Below are positions 20,065-27,091 of a stretch of 33,285 nucleotides of DNA, one piece after another (position 1 is the stretch's first letter; every line of letters begins with the position of its first letter). The notes below the pieces were generated by a model. That model was not told where the DNA came from. It saw only the letters and a program-made list of their open reading frames with translations, and searched no databases. This stretch comes from Vicinamibacteria bacterium (GTDB taxonomy: Bacteria > Acidobacteriota > Vicinamibacteria > Fen-336): assembly GCA_023701125.1 (NCBI GenBank), contig JAMPXO010000051.1, forward strand, positions 1-33,285. The letters are read 5' to 3'. Made by a program: the position numbers and the translations under genes.

Positions 20065-20819
20065 CGCCCCGGCCGGCCCGGCCGGGGGATGCGGAGGCGC
20101 TGGCCGCACTCGACGCGCGCTGCAACCCCGGGCCGTGGAGCGCGGCCTCGTTCGCCGCCCATCTCGCGTCGAGTCCGCCCAACGCCACGCTGGTGGTGGA
20201 GGCCGACGGCGACGGCGGGCTGTCGGCTTTCTGCGCGTTCCGGGTTGCGGCGGGCGAACTGGAGATCCTGCAGCTCGGCACCGCGCCCGAGGCCCGGCGA
20301 CGGGGCCTGGCCCGCGCACTGCTGGCGCGCGTGCTGGAGCAGGGCCAGGGCGAGGGCGCGGAGGTGGCCTGGCTCGAGGTGCGTTCCGCGAACGGCGCGG
20401 CGCGCGCCCTCTACGCAACGGCGGGGTTCGAAGCCTGCGGCGCGCGACGCCGCTACTACCACGATCCGGTGGATGACGCGATCGTGCTGCGTCGCGTCGT
20501 CGGAGCCGGTCTTGAAATGAGCCGTCGGCCGGTGCTAGCGTCGCATCGGATCGACGGTCTCACCTCGGAATGCGGTCCAGTGGAGGTGGAGATGACAAGT
20601 CAGGCCGAAGCCTCGAGCCAGGAGTTGCTCGACAACGAAGAATATCGCAGGCTGGCGGACGAGCACCACACGCTCGACGCCCGCCTGCTAGTGCTCTCCG
20701 ACAAGCTCGTGCTTTCCGACGAGGAGCAGCTCGAGGAAGCGACGCTCAAGAAGAAGAAGCTCCAGCTGAAGGACCGGATGGAGTCCATTTCCCGGGAGGT
20801 CCGCAACCGGGCCCACTGA
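20061..20819 (+). CDS. rimI: GNAT acetyltransferase RimI-like, in-frame with a DUF465 domain (252 aa)
   Basis: Residues about 1-152 are a GNAT domain: acetyl-CoA loop RRRGLARALLARVLEQ near 79-94 and the closing WLEVRSANGAARALYATAGFE motif near 104-124. RimI acetylates the N-terminus of ribosomal protein S18. The GTG at 20061 shares GTGA with the tsaB stop, the usual tsaB-rimI order. RimI normally ends near residue 150, but no stop occurs here; the frame continues through a linker (about 153-177) with no family resemblance and then the whole DUF465 protein to 20819. It is either a genuine fusion, a lost stop codon, or an assembly indel. The acetyltransferase call is strong, the S18 target inferred. 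Confidence 0.82.
   Translation: MTPRPARPGDAEALAALDARCNPGPWSAASFAAHLASSPPNATLVVEADGDGGLSAFCAFRVAAGELEILQLGTAPEARRRGLARALLARVLEQGQGEGAEVAWLEVRSANGAARALYATAGFEACGARRRYYHDPVDDAIVLRRVVGAGLEMSRRPVLASHRIDGLTSECGPVEVEMTSQAEASSQELLDNEEYRRLADEHHTLDARLLVLSDKLVLSDEEQLEEATLKKKKLQLKDRMESISREVRNRAH
20512..20541 (+). promoter_or_regulatory. Candidate promoter for the DUF465 gene
   Basis: TTGAAA (20512-20517) and TAGCGT (20536-20541) are separated by 18 nt, inside the in-frame link between RimI and DUF465. The predicted start is near 20548, about 44 nt before ATG 20592. Both boxes are imperfect. With the GGAGG at 20582-20586 this supports separate expression of the DUF465 protein. Confidence 0.35.
20592..20819 (+). 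CDS. DUF465 (YdcH-like) small coiled-coil protein, nested in the rimI frame
   Basis: An ATG at 20592 preceded by GGAGG with 5-nt spacing begins a 75-residue protein of mostly charged helices (EEYRRLADEHHTLDARLLVL and a Lys-rich EEATLKKKKLQLKDRMESI). This is the DUF465/YdcH pattern: two antiparallel helices, short length, ending with a basic segment. Function is not established for the family. It uses the same frame as rimI, so it may be made both as the tail of the long product and as a free protein from its own start. The strong internal ribosome binding site and possible promoter argue that the free form is the ancestral and main one. Confidence 0.75.
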   Translation: MTSQAEASSQELLDNEEYRRLADEHHTLDARLLVLSDKLVLSDEEQLEEATLKKKKLQLKDRMESISREVRNRAH

Positions 20820-20939
20820 CATCCAGGGCACGCGCCGTCTTTCGCGCGCGCCCGGGGCAATGACCGGCGGGGGGCCCGTTTCTCGACGAGAGCCGCGGCC
20901 CTCTGCCTTTTTTGTTTGCGAAGAGAACGAAGAGCAAGG
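20820..20939 (+). terminator. Two hairpins after the DUF465 gene, the second with a T-tract
   Basis: This 120-nt gap holds a stem GGGCACGCG (20826-20834) pairing with CGCGCGCCC (20845-20853) with one mismatch, and a second stem GAGAGC (20888-20893) with GCCCTC (20898-20903), also with one mismatch, followed by a T-rich stretch with six T at 20908-20913. The second resembles an intrinsic terminator separating tsaB-rimI-DUF465 from psd. No clear -10 for psd is seen downstream, so read-through from the upstream genes remains possible. Confidence 0.45.
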
Positions 20940-21587
20940 ATGTCCATCGCCCGCGAAGGTTGGCCCTACATCGCCGTGCTCCTGATCGCCGGCGGCATCG
21001 TCGCGCTGCGCTACCCGTGGGTGGGCGCGCTGCTCGCATTCCTCGGCCTGTTCTGCGCCTTCTTCTTCCGCGATCCCGAGCGGGCGGCCCCGCAGGACCC
21101 GCGCCTCGTGATCTCGCCCGCCGACGGCAAGGTCGTGCAGGTGATGCCCGCCCCCGAGGGGCACCCGCTGGGCAACCCGCTCGGCCCGGGCGCCTGGCAG
21201 GTGTCGATCTTCCTGTCGATCTTCGACGTCCACGTCAACCGCTCGCCGATCGCCGGCAAGGTCACGGACGTGCGCTACAACCCCGGCCTGTTCCTGCCGG
21301 CGTTCGACGACAAGGCCTCGCTGAAGAACGAGCAGAACCTGGTGGTGGTGGAGGACGGCCCGCACCGCATCGCGTTCAAGCAGATCGCCGGCCTGATCGC
21401 GCGACGGATCGTGATGCGCAAGAAGGTGGGTGACACGGTCGGCCGCGGCGAGCGGATCGGCCTGATCAAGTTCGGCTCGCGGATGGACGTGTTCGTGCCG
21501 GCGGGTACGACGATGCGGGTCAAGGTGGGCGACCGCGTCAGCGCCGGCTCGAGCGTGCTGGCCGAACTGCCGGAGCCGCCGCGGTGA
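20940..21587 (+). CDS. psd: Phosphatidylserine decarboxylase, short (archaetidylserine-type) form
   Basis: Psd makes phosphatidylethanolamine from phosphatidylserine using a pyruvoyl group formed by self-cleavage. The 215-residue proenzyme has two N-terminal membrane segments (about 9-24 and 27-43), ISPADGKV with D62, DVHVNRSP with H98, and the cleavage site G179-S180 in KFGSRMDVF. It is the compact form with a GS site rather than the ~300-residue E. coli LGST form. ATG 20940 is chosen because it starts just before the hydrophobic helix; a TTG at 20916 would add only a basic stretch. Its stop overlaps the pssA start (GTGA), so the two consecutive pathway steps are coupled, in reverse order of the pathway. 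Confidence 0.95.
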   Translation: MSIAREGWPYIAVLLIAGGIVALRYPWVGALLAFLGLFCAFFFRDPERAAPQDPRLVISPADGKVVQVMPAPEGHPLGNPLGPGAWQVSIFLSIFDVHVNRSPIAGKVTDVRYNPGLFLPAFDDKASLKNEQNLVVVEDGPHRIAFKQIAGLIARRIVMRKKVGDTVGRGERIGLIKFGSRMDVFVPAGTTMRVKVGDRVSAGSSVLAELPEPPR

Positions 21588-22348
21588 AGGCCGCCCGGAT
21601 CGAGCGCTTCCGCCGCGGTGGCGCGATCCTGCCGGCACTGTTCACGGTCGGCAACCTGTTCCTCGGCTTCTGGGCGATCGTCAAGACGATGAACGGCGAG
21701 TTCGCCGAGGCGGCGCCGCTGATCTTCTGGGCGTGCGTGGCCGACGCGCTGGACGGCCGCATCGCGCGCATGACCGGCACCACCTCCGAGTTCGGCGGCG
21801 AGCTCGACAGCCTGTGCGACGTGATTTCGTTCGGCGTGGCGCCCGCGGTGCTGGCCTACGGCTGGGCGCTGTCGGCGATCCCGCGTGCGGGCTGGCTGGC
21901 CGCCTTCCTGTTCGTCATGTGCGGCACGCTGCGGCTGGCCCGCTTCAACGTCCAGCGTCACGTCGTCGACGGCCGCTTCTTCGTCGGCATGCCGATCCCC
22001 GCCGCTGCAGCGCAGATCGCCGCGGTCGTGATGTTCGCGCCCGAGCCGCTGGCCGAGCGGGTCGCCGCGATCCCGGTCATGGTGCTGGTCGTGATGCTGG
22101 CGTTCCTGATGGTCTCGACCCTGCGCTACCGCTCGGGCAAGGGCATCGACCTGGGGCGACGCCACAGCTACCTCGCGGTGCTCGGCGTCGCCATCCTGTT
22201 CCTCGCCATCGCGCTGCACCCGGGTTCGGTGCTGCTGCTGATGGCCTCCGCGTACTCCCTGTCTGGGCCCGCGGGGCACCTGATGGGACTGCTCCGGCGG
22301 CGCTCCGACGTGCCGCCGCCACCGCCCGCGCCGGCCGAGGCGCATTGA
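21584..22348 (+). CDS. pssA: CDP-diacylglycerol--serine O-phosphatidyltransferase
   Basis: PssA joins serine to CDP-diacylglycerol to give phosphatidylserine, the substrate of the neighbouring Psd. The 254-residue integral membrane protein has the exact CDP-alcohol phosphotransferase motif: D54-x2-D57-G58-x2-A61-R62-x8-G71-x3-D75-x3-D79, with D79 the catalytic base. Seven or so hydrophobic helices are visible. It is the type II membrane enzyme, not the PLD-like E. coli form. The C-terminal tail RRRSDVPPPPPAPAEAH is Pro-rich and probably disordered. GTG 21584 overlaps the psd stop, and the TGA overlaps the Nudix gene's TTG start (TTGA). Confidence 0.95.
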   Translation: MKAARIERFRRGGAILPALFTVGNLFLGFWAIVKTMNGEFAEAAPLIFWACVADALDGRIARMTGTTSEFGGELDSLCDVISFGVAPAVLAYGWALSAIPRAGWLAAFLFVMCGTLRLARFNVQRHVVDGRFFVGMPIPAAAAQIAAVVMFAPEPLAERVAAIPVMVLVVMLAFLMVSTLRYRSGKGIDLGRRHSYLAVLGVAILFLAIALHPGSVLLLMASAYSLSGPAGHLMGLLRRRSDVPPPPPAPAEAH

Positions 22349-22785
22349 GCGAAGCGGGGGCAGCGGCCGGCCCCCGGGTCGGTGTCGGCGCCGTCGTCGT
22401 CCACGAGGGCCGGGTGGTGCTGATCCGGCGCGGCAAGGAGCCGATGTACGGCCGCTGGATCGTGCCCGGCGGCACCGTCGAGCTGGGCGAGACGCTCGAA
22501 GAGGCCTGCGTGCGGGAGCTGCGCGAGGAGACCGGACTCGACGTGCGCCCGCTGGAGCTGCTCACGGTCTTCGACCGCATCGACCGCCACGGCGACGACG
22601 TGCGTTACCACTACGTGATCGTCGACTACCTGTGCTCGTGGCAGGGCGGGGAGCTGCAGGCCGGCAGCGACGCGCTGGAAGCCGCGTGGGCGAGCCGCGA
22701 CGAGCTGAAGGATTACGATCTGCCGCCCAAGGCGCTCGAGGTCATCCTCGACGGCCTGGGGCGGGCGGGGCAGCGCGCGGGTTAG
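22345..22785 (+). CDS. Nudix hydrolase (ADP-ribose pyrophosphatase-like)
   Basis: The 146-residue protein has a complete Nudix box, G43-x5-E49-x7-R57-E58-L59-x-E61-E62-x-G64-L65, which binds the metal for hydrolysing a nucleoside diphosphate linked to another group. The N-terminus (VGVGAVVVHEGRVVLIRRGKEPMYGRWIVPGG) matches small single-domain members of the ADP-ribose/8-oxo-dGTP pyrophosphatase type; the substrate cannot be told. The TTG start at 22345 overlaps the pssA stop (TTGA); no other in-frame start lies before the conserved strand. It ends the operon, and its TAG stop overlaps the stop of the convergent histidine kinase by 4 bases. Confidence 0.9.
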   Translation: MSEAGAAAGPRVGVGAVVVHEGRVVLIRRGKEPMYGRWIVPGGTVELGETLEEACVRELREETGLDVRPLELLTVFDRIDRHGDDVRYHYVIVDYLCSWQGGELQAGSDALEAAWASRDELKDYDLPPKALEVILDGLGRAGQRAG

Positions 22786-25700
22786 ACGGGCTCAGCGTCC
22801 TCGGCGGCCGCCGTGGCCAGCGGGAGCCACAGCCGGACGCGGGTGCCGCGCGGCAGCGCCGGAGTGAGCAGGGCGCCGCCGCCGTGGGCCTCGGCGATGC
22901 GCTGGACCAGGGCGAGGCCCAGCCCGGTGCCGCCACTGCGAGTCGAGAAGTAGGGCTCGAAAGCCCGCGACGCGACTTCCGCCGGCACGCCAGGGCCGTC
23001 GTCCACGACCTCGAGCACCGCGCGCCCGTCCTCGGCCAGCGCCCGCACCTGCATCCGCCCGCCCTCGGCCACCGCGGACAGCGCGTTCTCGATCAGGTTC
23101 ACGAGCGCCCGCACCAGCAGCCGGCGATCGCCTTGCACGAGCGGGCCCGCGCCGGGCTCGACGACGAGCGAGACGCCGGGCGGCAGCGCCGAGCCGTACG
23201 GGGCCGCGGCTTCCGCGATCACGTCCTGCAGGTCGAGCGCGCGCAGCTCCGGCGGCCGGGCAAAGGACGAGAACTCCGTGACCATCGCCCGCAGCGTCGC
23301 GACCTGGCGCAGGATCGTGGTGGTGCACGTCTCGAGCGTCGCACCGAAGTCTTCGCGGCGGTCCGCGTAGACGCGGCGCAGGTGCTCGCTGGCGAGCTGG
23401 ATCGGGGTCAGCGGGTTCTTCACCTCGTGCGCGACCTGGCGGGCCATCTCGGCCCACGCCGCCAGCCGGTTGCTGCGCTCCAGGTCGTTGCGCTGGCGCA
23501 CCAGCTCGCTCGCCATCTGGTTGAAGGCCTCGACCAGCTCGCGCAGCTCGTCGCGGGTGGTGGGCTCGACGCGAGCGCCGAGGTCGCCGCGCGCAACGCG
23601 GCGGGTGGCGGCGGTCAGCGCGAACAGCGGTCCCGAGATGCGGCGCGACATCGAGAAGGCGAGCCCGGCAGCCAGCAGCAGGAAGGCGACCGAGGCCAGC
23701 CGCGCGGTGCGGTCGAGGTCGGCCAGCACCGCATCCACCTCGCGGCGGCGCGAGGCCAGCGGCAGCGACAGGATGCCGGGCTCGCCGCCGCCCAGCGCCA
23801 GCGGCACGGAGACGACGGAGAAGGTGAAGGTGCCGATGCGCTCGGTGCGCAGCACCGCCGGCGCGCCCTCGAGCACGAGGCGGCGGTAGGTCTCGCCGTC
23901 CACGCGGGCGTCGAGCAGGCCCGACGCGTACAGCTCGCGCTTGCTCGAAGCGATCAGCCGGCCCTGGGCGAAGACGTCGAGGTCGTTGCGGATCAGGCGC
24001 TCGACCCAGACCAGGGCCTGGTCCGTCACCGGCTGGGAGTCGGGATAGTCGCCGCGCTGGAAGAACGCGAAATCTTCGACGGCCTTGCGCGCGATGGAGG
24101 CGCGCTCCAGGGCCTGGTCCTCGGTCTCGCGGGCGAGCCGCTCCTCGACCAGCTCGCGCACGACCCCTTGCAGCAGCAGCGCCGGCCCCACGGCGAGCGC
24201 GATCAGCGCAACGAACAGCCGGCGCGAGAAGCGCGAGGCCACGGCCAGCACGACCGAGCTCAGCGTGAGGTGGCGCCGGCCCAGGACCTGGCGCAGCAGC
24301 AGCACCGCGAACAGCGCCGCCGCCGCGGCCAGCGAGAAGGCGGCCGCGGCCTCGAACGCGTCGGCGAGCGAGCCGATCAGGGCCGGCTCCTCGCGGTAGA
24401 GGAACGAAGCGCCGCCGCCGGGCTTGAACGCCCAGGCCGCAACCGGGCGGCCGTCGAGGGGGAATCGAAGCCAGCTCCCGGACGGCTCGGCATCGGCGCG
24501 GGCCAGCGCGTCCGGCCCCGGGTCGGGCGGCGGATCGGCGCTGCTGAACTGCAGCCGTCGCGCGTCGTCGAGGGCCAGCAGCCCGACCTCGCGCTCGCGG
24601 GCCGGGATCGCGGGGGCCGAGCGGAACAGCGTCGCGTAGGGATCGCGCGGTGATAGGAAGGGCAGGTTCGAGTAGTCCTCCGCCACCCAGACGTGGACAG
24701 CGCCGCGCAGCACGCCGTCGTAGACGAGCTGGCGGCGGGCATGGAGCACGGGGCGCTCCACGCTGCCGATCGCGATCCGTTCCGGGCGCTGCTCCCACTC
24801 CTCGCCGCGCGGCAGCGGTGCCAGCGGGCCTGCCAGTGGCGCCAGGTTGAGGGCGAAGCGGCTGGCGACGAAGCCGTCGGGATCCTGGATCTCGACGGCG
24901 GACGAAAGCCCGAGCGCCGCCAGGTCGGTGCTCGACCAGGTGGCGAAGGCGAGTTCCTCGATCGGCCCTCGCTCCGACTCGGAGCCGGGGGCCAGCAGCC
25001 GCAGGCCATCGATCCGTTCCAGCGCGCGGGCCAGCACGTGGGCCCGCCAGCGCGAGAGCTCGCTCACGCGGGGCGCAAAGTCCGCCTCGATCTCCCGCCG
25101 CAACACGGCGTCGCCGTGGGCGGCGAGGGTCGGTTGCGCCAGCAGCCCGGCGAGCGGCGCGAGCAACGCCAGTGCGGCGGCGCGTGACTCGGGGCTGGCT
25201 GCGCGCCAGGCGCGGCCGAGGGCCGGAGCGCGCAAGCCCAGGCCCAGCGCCAGCGCGGCGAGCAGCGCGGCGATCGGCCACGGCGGAGCCAGCTCGAAGC
25301 GCACGAGCAGCAGGTGGCCGACGAGACTGCCGAGGGCGAACGCGGCGAGCAGCCGCCGCACGGGGAGCTCGCGAGCGCTGGCCAGCGCGGCCGTGGCGGC
25401 CGTCAGTCCGGCGAGCCAGAGCAGCCCGGCCGAGAGTTGCAGCAGACTGCGGGCGCTGAGCGTGGGCAGCAGCGCGAGGGACTCGGGCGGCGCTGCGGAA
25501 CTCCACGCGATGTCGGCGACCAGCGCCGCGGCGCAGGCCAGCCCGGCCGGGGCCGCCACGGCCGCGGCGAGGGTCGCGGTGGGAGCTGGCAGGCCGGCGC
25601 GGGCCAGGGCGGCTGCCGCCGCCAGGGCGGCGAGAGCGACAGCCGCGGCGGCGGTCAGGCCGAGATCGAGCGGCGAGCGCAGGAGCGGGCCGAGCGCCGG

Positions 25701-26567
25701 TGAGGCGTACTGCTCGGCGCTCGCCAGCGCGCCGAAGGGCAACGCGGACGACGCGGGCAGGAGCACGACCCGGGCTGCCACCACGGCCAGCGCGCGCATG
25801 CCGACGCTGGTCCCCGCGCGCAGCGAGAGGCTCACCACCAGCGCCGCCGCCGCGACCGCCAGCAGCGCGAGCCAGACGCGGGCCCGGCGGGCGAGCCACT
25901 CGCCCGGTTCGGCGTCGCGGGTGCGGGCCACGGCCAGCAGTCGGCCGTCCGGCGCCGCGAGCGCTCTCTCTGACGGATCGACGGGCGGCGGCGGCTCGTC
26001 GACGTGCACGAAGCGGAGCGCGACCCGGCCCTCGCGATCCGCGAGCCGCTCCGCGTCCTGGACGAAGGCGTTGCGGATGTTGCGGCGCACCGCGACCTCG
26101 GCTTCGGCGCTGAGCCAGGCGTCGCCGACGCGGCGCAAGGCGACGTAGCGCGCGGCACCGCCCGAGGACACCACGCCGATCGTCGCGCCGCCGGCGGTGA
26201 GCGGGCGCAGCCGCGGGGCGTCGGTCGCTGGCCCGGCCCAGGCGACGGCGTCCAACTCGCTGTCGCGGATGGCGAGGCTCTGCTCGGCAATCCGCAGCCG
26301 GGCCAGGCGCCGGAAGGCCTGGGCCCGCGGGGCCGGCTCGCGGCGGGCGACGGCAGCGAGGTCCGGGGACGCGGCGAGGTCGTCGAGCGACCGCTGCAGG
26401 GCCGCCAGCGTCGCCTGGTGCCGGGCTTCGACCGCGGCCAGCAGCGCGGCATCCGCCGCCGCCGCGCCACGCGGCCCGGCGGCGGCCAGCCAGCCGAGAT
26501 CGGCCGCGGCGCAGGCGACGAACAGGCCCGCGGCTCCGACCCACAGGCGGAGCCCGCGCGGCCTCAA
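22782..26567 (-). CDS. Large multi-sensor membrane histidine kinase (1261 aa), NtrY-like core
   Basis: The C-terminus is a complete kinase. After a transmembrane helix near 967-985 comes a HAMP domain (about 985-1040), HisKA with H1047 (AHEVKNPLTPIQLASEHLRR), and HATPase with NLIENALSAV, DDGPGVP and GGTGLGLALV. HEVKNPLTPIQ resembles NtrY and related kinases. The other ~980 residues are unusual: one N-terminal helix (about 6-30), an extracytoplasmic stretch (about 31-230), a block of about 7-9 helices (about 230-480), a second extracytoplasmic region (about 480-730), two helices (near 735-765 and 790-812), and a third extracytoplasmic region (about 815-960). No PAS or receiver domain is seen and no response regulator is nearby. 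The TTG start shares TTGA with the upstream secreted-protein gene. The kinase call is certain, ligands unknown. Confidence 0.88.
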   Translation of the reverse strand: MRPRGLRLWVGAAGLFVACAAADLGWLAAAGPRGAAAADAALLAAVEARHQATLAALQRSLDDLAASPDLAAVARREPAPRAQAFRRLARLRIAEQSLAIRDSELDAVAWAGPATDAPRLRPLTAGGATIGVVSSGGAARYVALRRVGDAWLSAEAEVAVRRNIRNAFVQDAERLADREGRVALRFVHVDEPPPPVDPSERALAAPDGRLLAVARTRDAEPGEWLARRARVWLALLAVAAAALVVSLSLRAGTSVGMRALAVVAARVVLLPASSALPFGALASAEQYASPALGPLLRSPLDLGLTAAAAVALAALAAAAALARAGLPAPTATLAAAVAAPAGLACAAALVADIAWSSAAPPESLALLPTLSARSLLQLSAGLLWLAGLTAATAALASARELPVRRLLAAFALGSLVGHLLLVRFELAPPWPIAALLAALALGLGLRAPALGRAWRAASPESRAAALALLAPLAGLLAQPTLAAHGDAVLRREIEADFAPRVSELSRWRAHVLARALERIDGLRLLAPGSESERGPIEELAFATWSSTDLAALGLSSAVEIQDPDGFVASRFALNLAPLAGPLAPLPRGEEWEQRPERIAIGSVERPVLHARRQLVYDGVLRGAVHVWVAEDYSNLPFLSPRDPYATLFRSAPAIPAREREVGLLALDDARRLQFSSADPPPDPGPDALARADAEPSGSWLRFPLDGRPVAAWAFKPGGGASFLYREEPALIGSLADAFEAAAAFSLAAAAALFAVLLLRQVLGRRHLTLSSVVLAVASRFSRRLFVALIALAVGPALLLQGVVRELVEERLARETEDQALERASIARKAVEDFAFFQRGDYPDSQPVTDQALVWVERLIRNDLDVFAQGRLIASSKRELYASGLLDARVDGETYRRLVLEGAPAVLRTERIGTFTFSVVSVPLALGGGEPGILSLPLASRRREVDAVLADLDRTARLASVAFLLLAAGLAFSMSRRISGPLFALTAATRRVARGDLGARVEPTTRDELRELVEAFNQMASELVRQRNDLERSNRLAAWAEMARQVAHEVKNPLTPIQLASEHLRRVYADRREDFGATLETCTTTILRQVATLRAMVTEFSSFARPPELRALDLQDVIAEAAAPYGSALPPGVSLVVEPGAGPLVQGDRRLLVRALVNLIENALSAVAEGGRMQVRALAEDGRAVLEVVDDGPGVPAEVASRAFEPYFSTRSGGTGLGLALVQRIAEAHGGGALLTPALPRGTRVRLWLPLATAAAEDAEPV

Positions 26568-27019
26568 CGCGTGGTCCGGATCTCGAACACGCGCCAGTCG
26601 CCGGACTCGATCCGCAGCGTGAATGCGAGCCCCTCGACGAGCGGGCCGCCGGCGGCGGATCGGGTCCAGGTGCCGCGCACGAAAGCGAGGTCGTCGCCGG
26701 CACGATCGAGGCTGGCGTGCTGGAGGGCGAAGCCCGTGGCGCGGCGTGCCGCGAAGAAGCCGGCGAAGGCGACCTCGAGCTGGCCCGCGGCCCAGATCTG
26801 CTGGCCGTCGGTCAGGCCGCGCAGGTCGACGTGGACGCGGGCCCGGCGCGAAACGGAATCGCGCAGGGCGCCGGCGTTGCCGTCGCGGAGCGCGCGTTCG
26901 AGCGCGTCGAGGCGGGTGCGCAGTCCCGCATCCGGCGACTGGGCGCGGACGGGACCAGCCGCGACCGCCAGCAGGGCAGCCGCGCAGGCCAGAAGCAGAC
27001 CACGGCGGGCCGCGCTCAC
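26564..27019 (-). CDS. Small exported NTF2-like protein (DUF4783-like), coupled to the histidine kinase
   Basis: The 151-residue product starts with a Sec signal peptide (RR at 5-6, hydrophobic 7-22, likely cleavage after VRA at 26). The mature part has an alpha+beta pattern (LRTRLDALERALRDGNAGAL helices, then VHVDLRGL and a closing TLRIESGDWRVFEIR strand pair) that resembles DUF4783/NTF2-like proteins; this is by eye and moderate. The GTG at 27019 is chosen because it starts the signal peptide and lies 6 nt after a good -10. The frame is open further upstream, but that DNA belongs to the divergent aminotransferase gene. It ends in a TTGA overlap with the histidine kinase, suggesting it acts with the kinase's extracytoplasmic regions. 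Confidence 0.75.
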   Translation of the reverse strand: MSAARRGLLLACAAALLAVAAGPVRAQSPDAGLRTRLDALERALRDGNAGALRDSVSRRARVHVDLRGLTDGQQIWAAGQLEVAFAGFFAARRATGFALQHASLDRAGDDLAFVRGTWTRSAAGGPLVEGLAFTLRIESGDWRVFEIRTTR

Positions 27020-27025
27020 CCGCTC

Positions 27026-27055
27026 ATCGTAGAAGCGGGGCTCCGCGGGCGTCAA
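27026..27055 (-). promoter_or_regulatory. Sigma70-like promoter for the DUF4783-like/histidine kinase operon
   Basis: On the minus strand TTGACG (27055 to 27050) and TACGAT (27031 to 27026) are spaced 18 nt apart, the best two-box promoter in the window. The expected transcription start falls on the GTG start codon at 27019 and there is no Shine-Dalgarno sequence, so translation would be leaderless. Confidence 0.55.
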
Positions 27056-27075
27056 TCGCGGCCGGGGCCGGAAGT

Positions 27076-27081
27076 TATACT
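27076..27081 (+). promoter_or_regulatory. Candidate -10 box for the aminotransferase gene
   Basis: TATACT lies 10 nt before ATG 27092, giving an expected start near 27088 and a leader of about 4 nt. No Shine-Dalgarno sequence is present between the box and the ATG. The -35 position is occupied by poor matches. Confidence 0.45.
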
Positions 27082-27091
27082 GAGCACATCC

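Noticed and set aside
22792-26703. 1303-codon Arg/Pro-rich frame overlapping the histidine kinase
   Set aside because: Same-strand shadow; kinase motifs occur only in the 22782-26567 frame.
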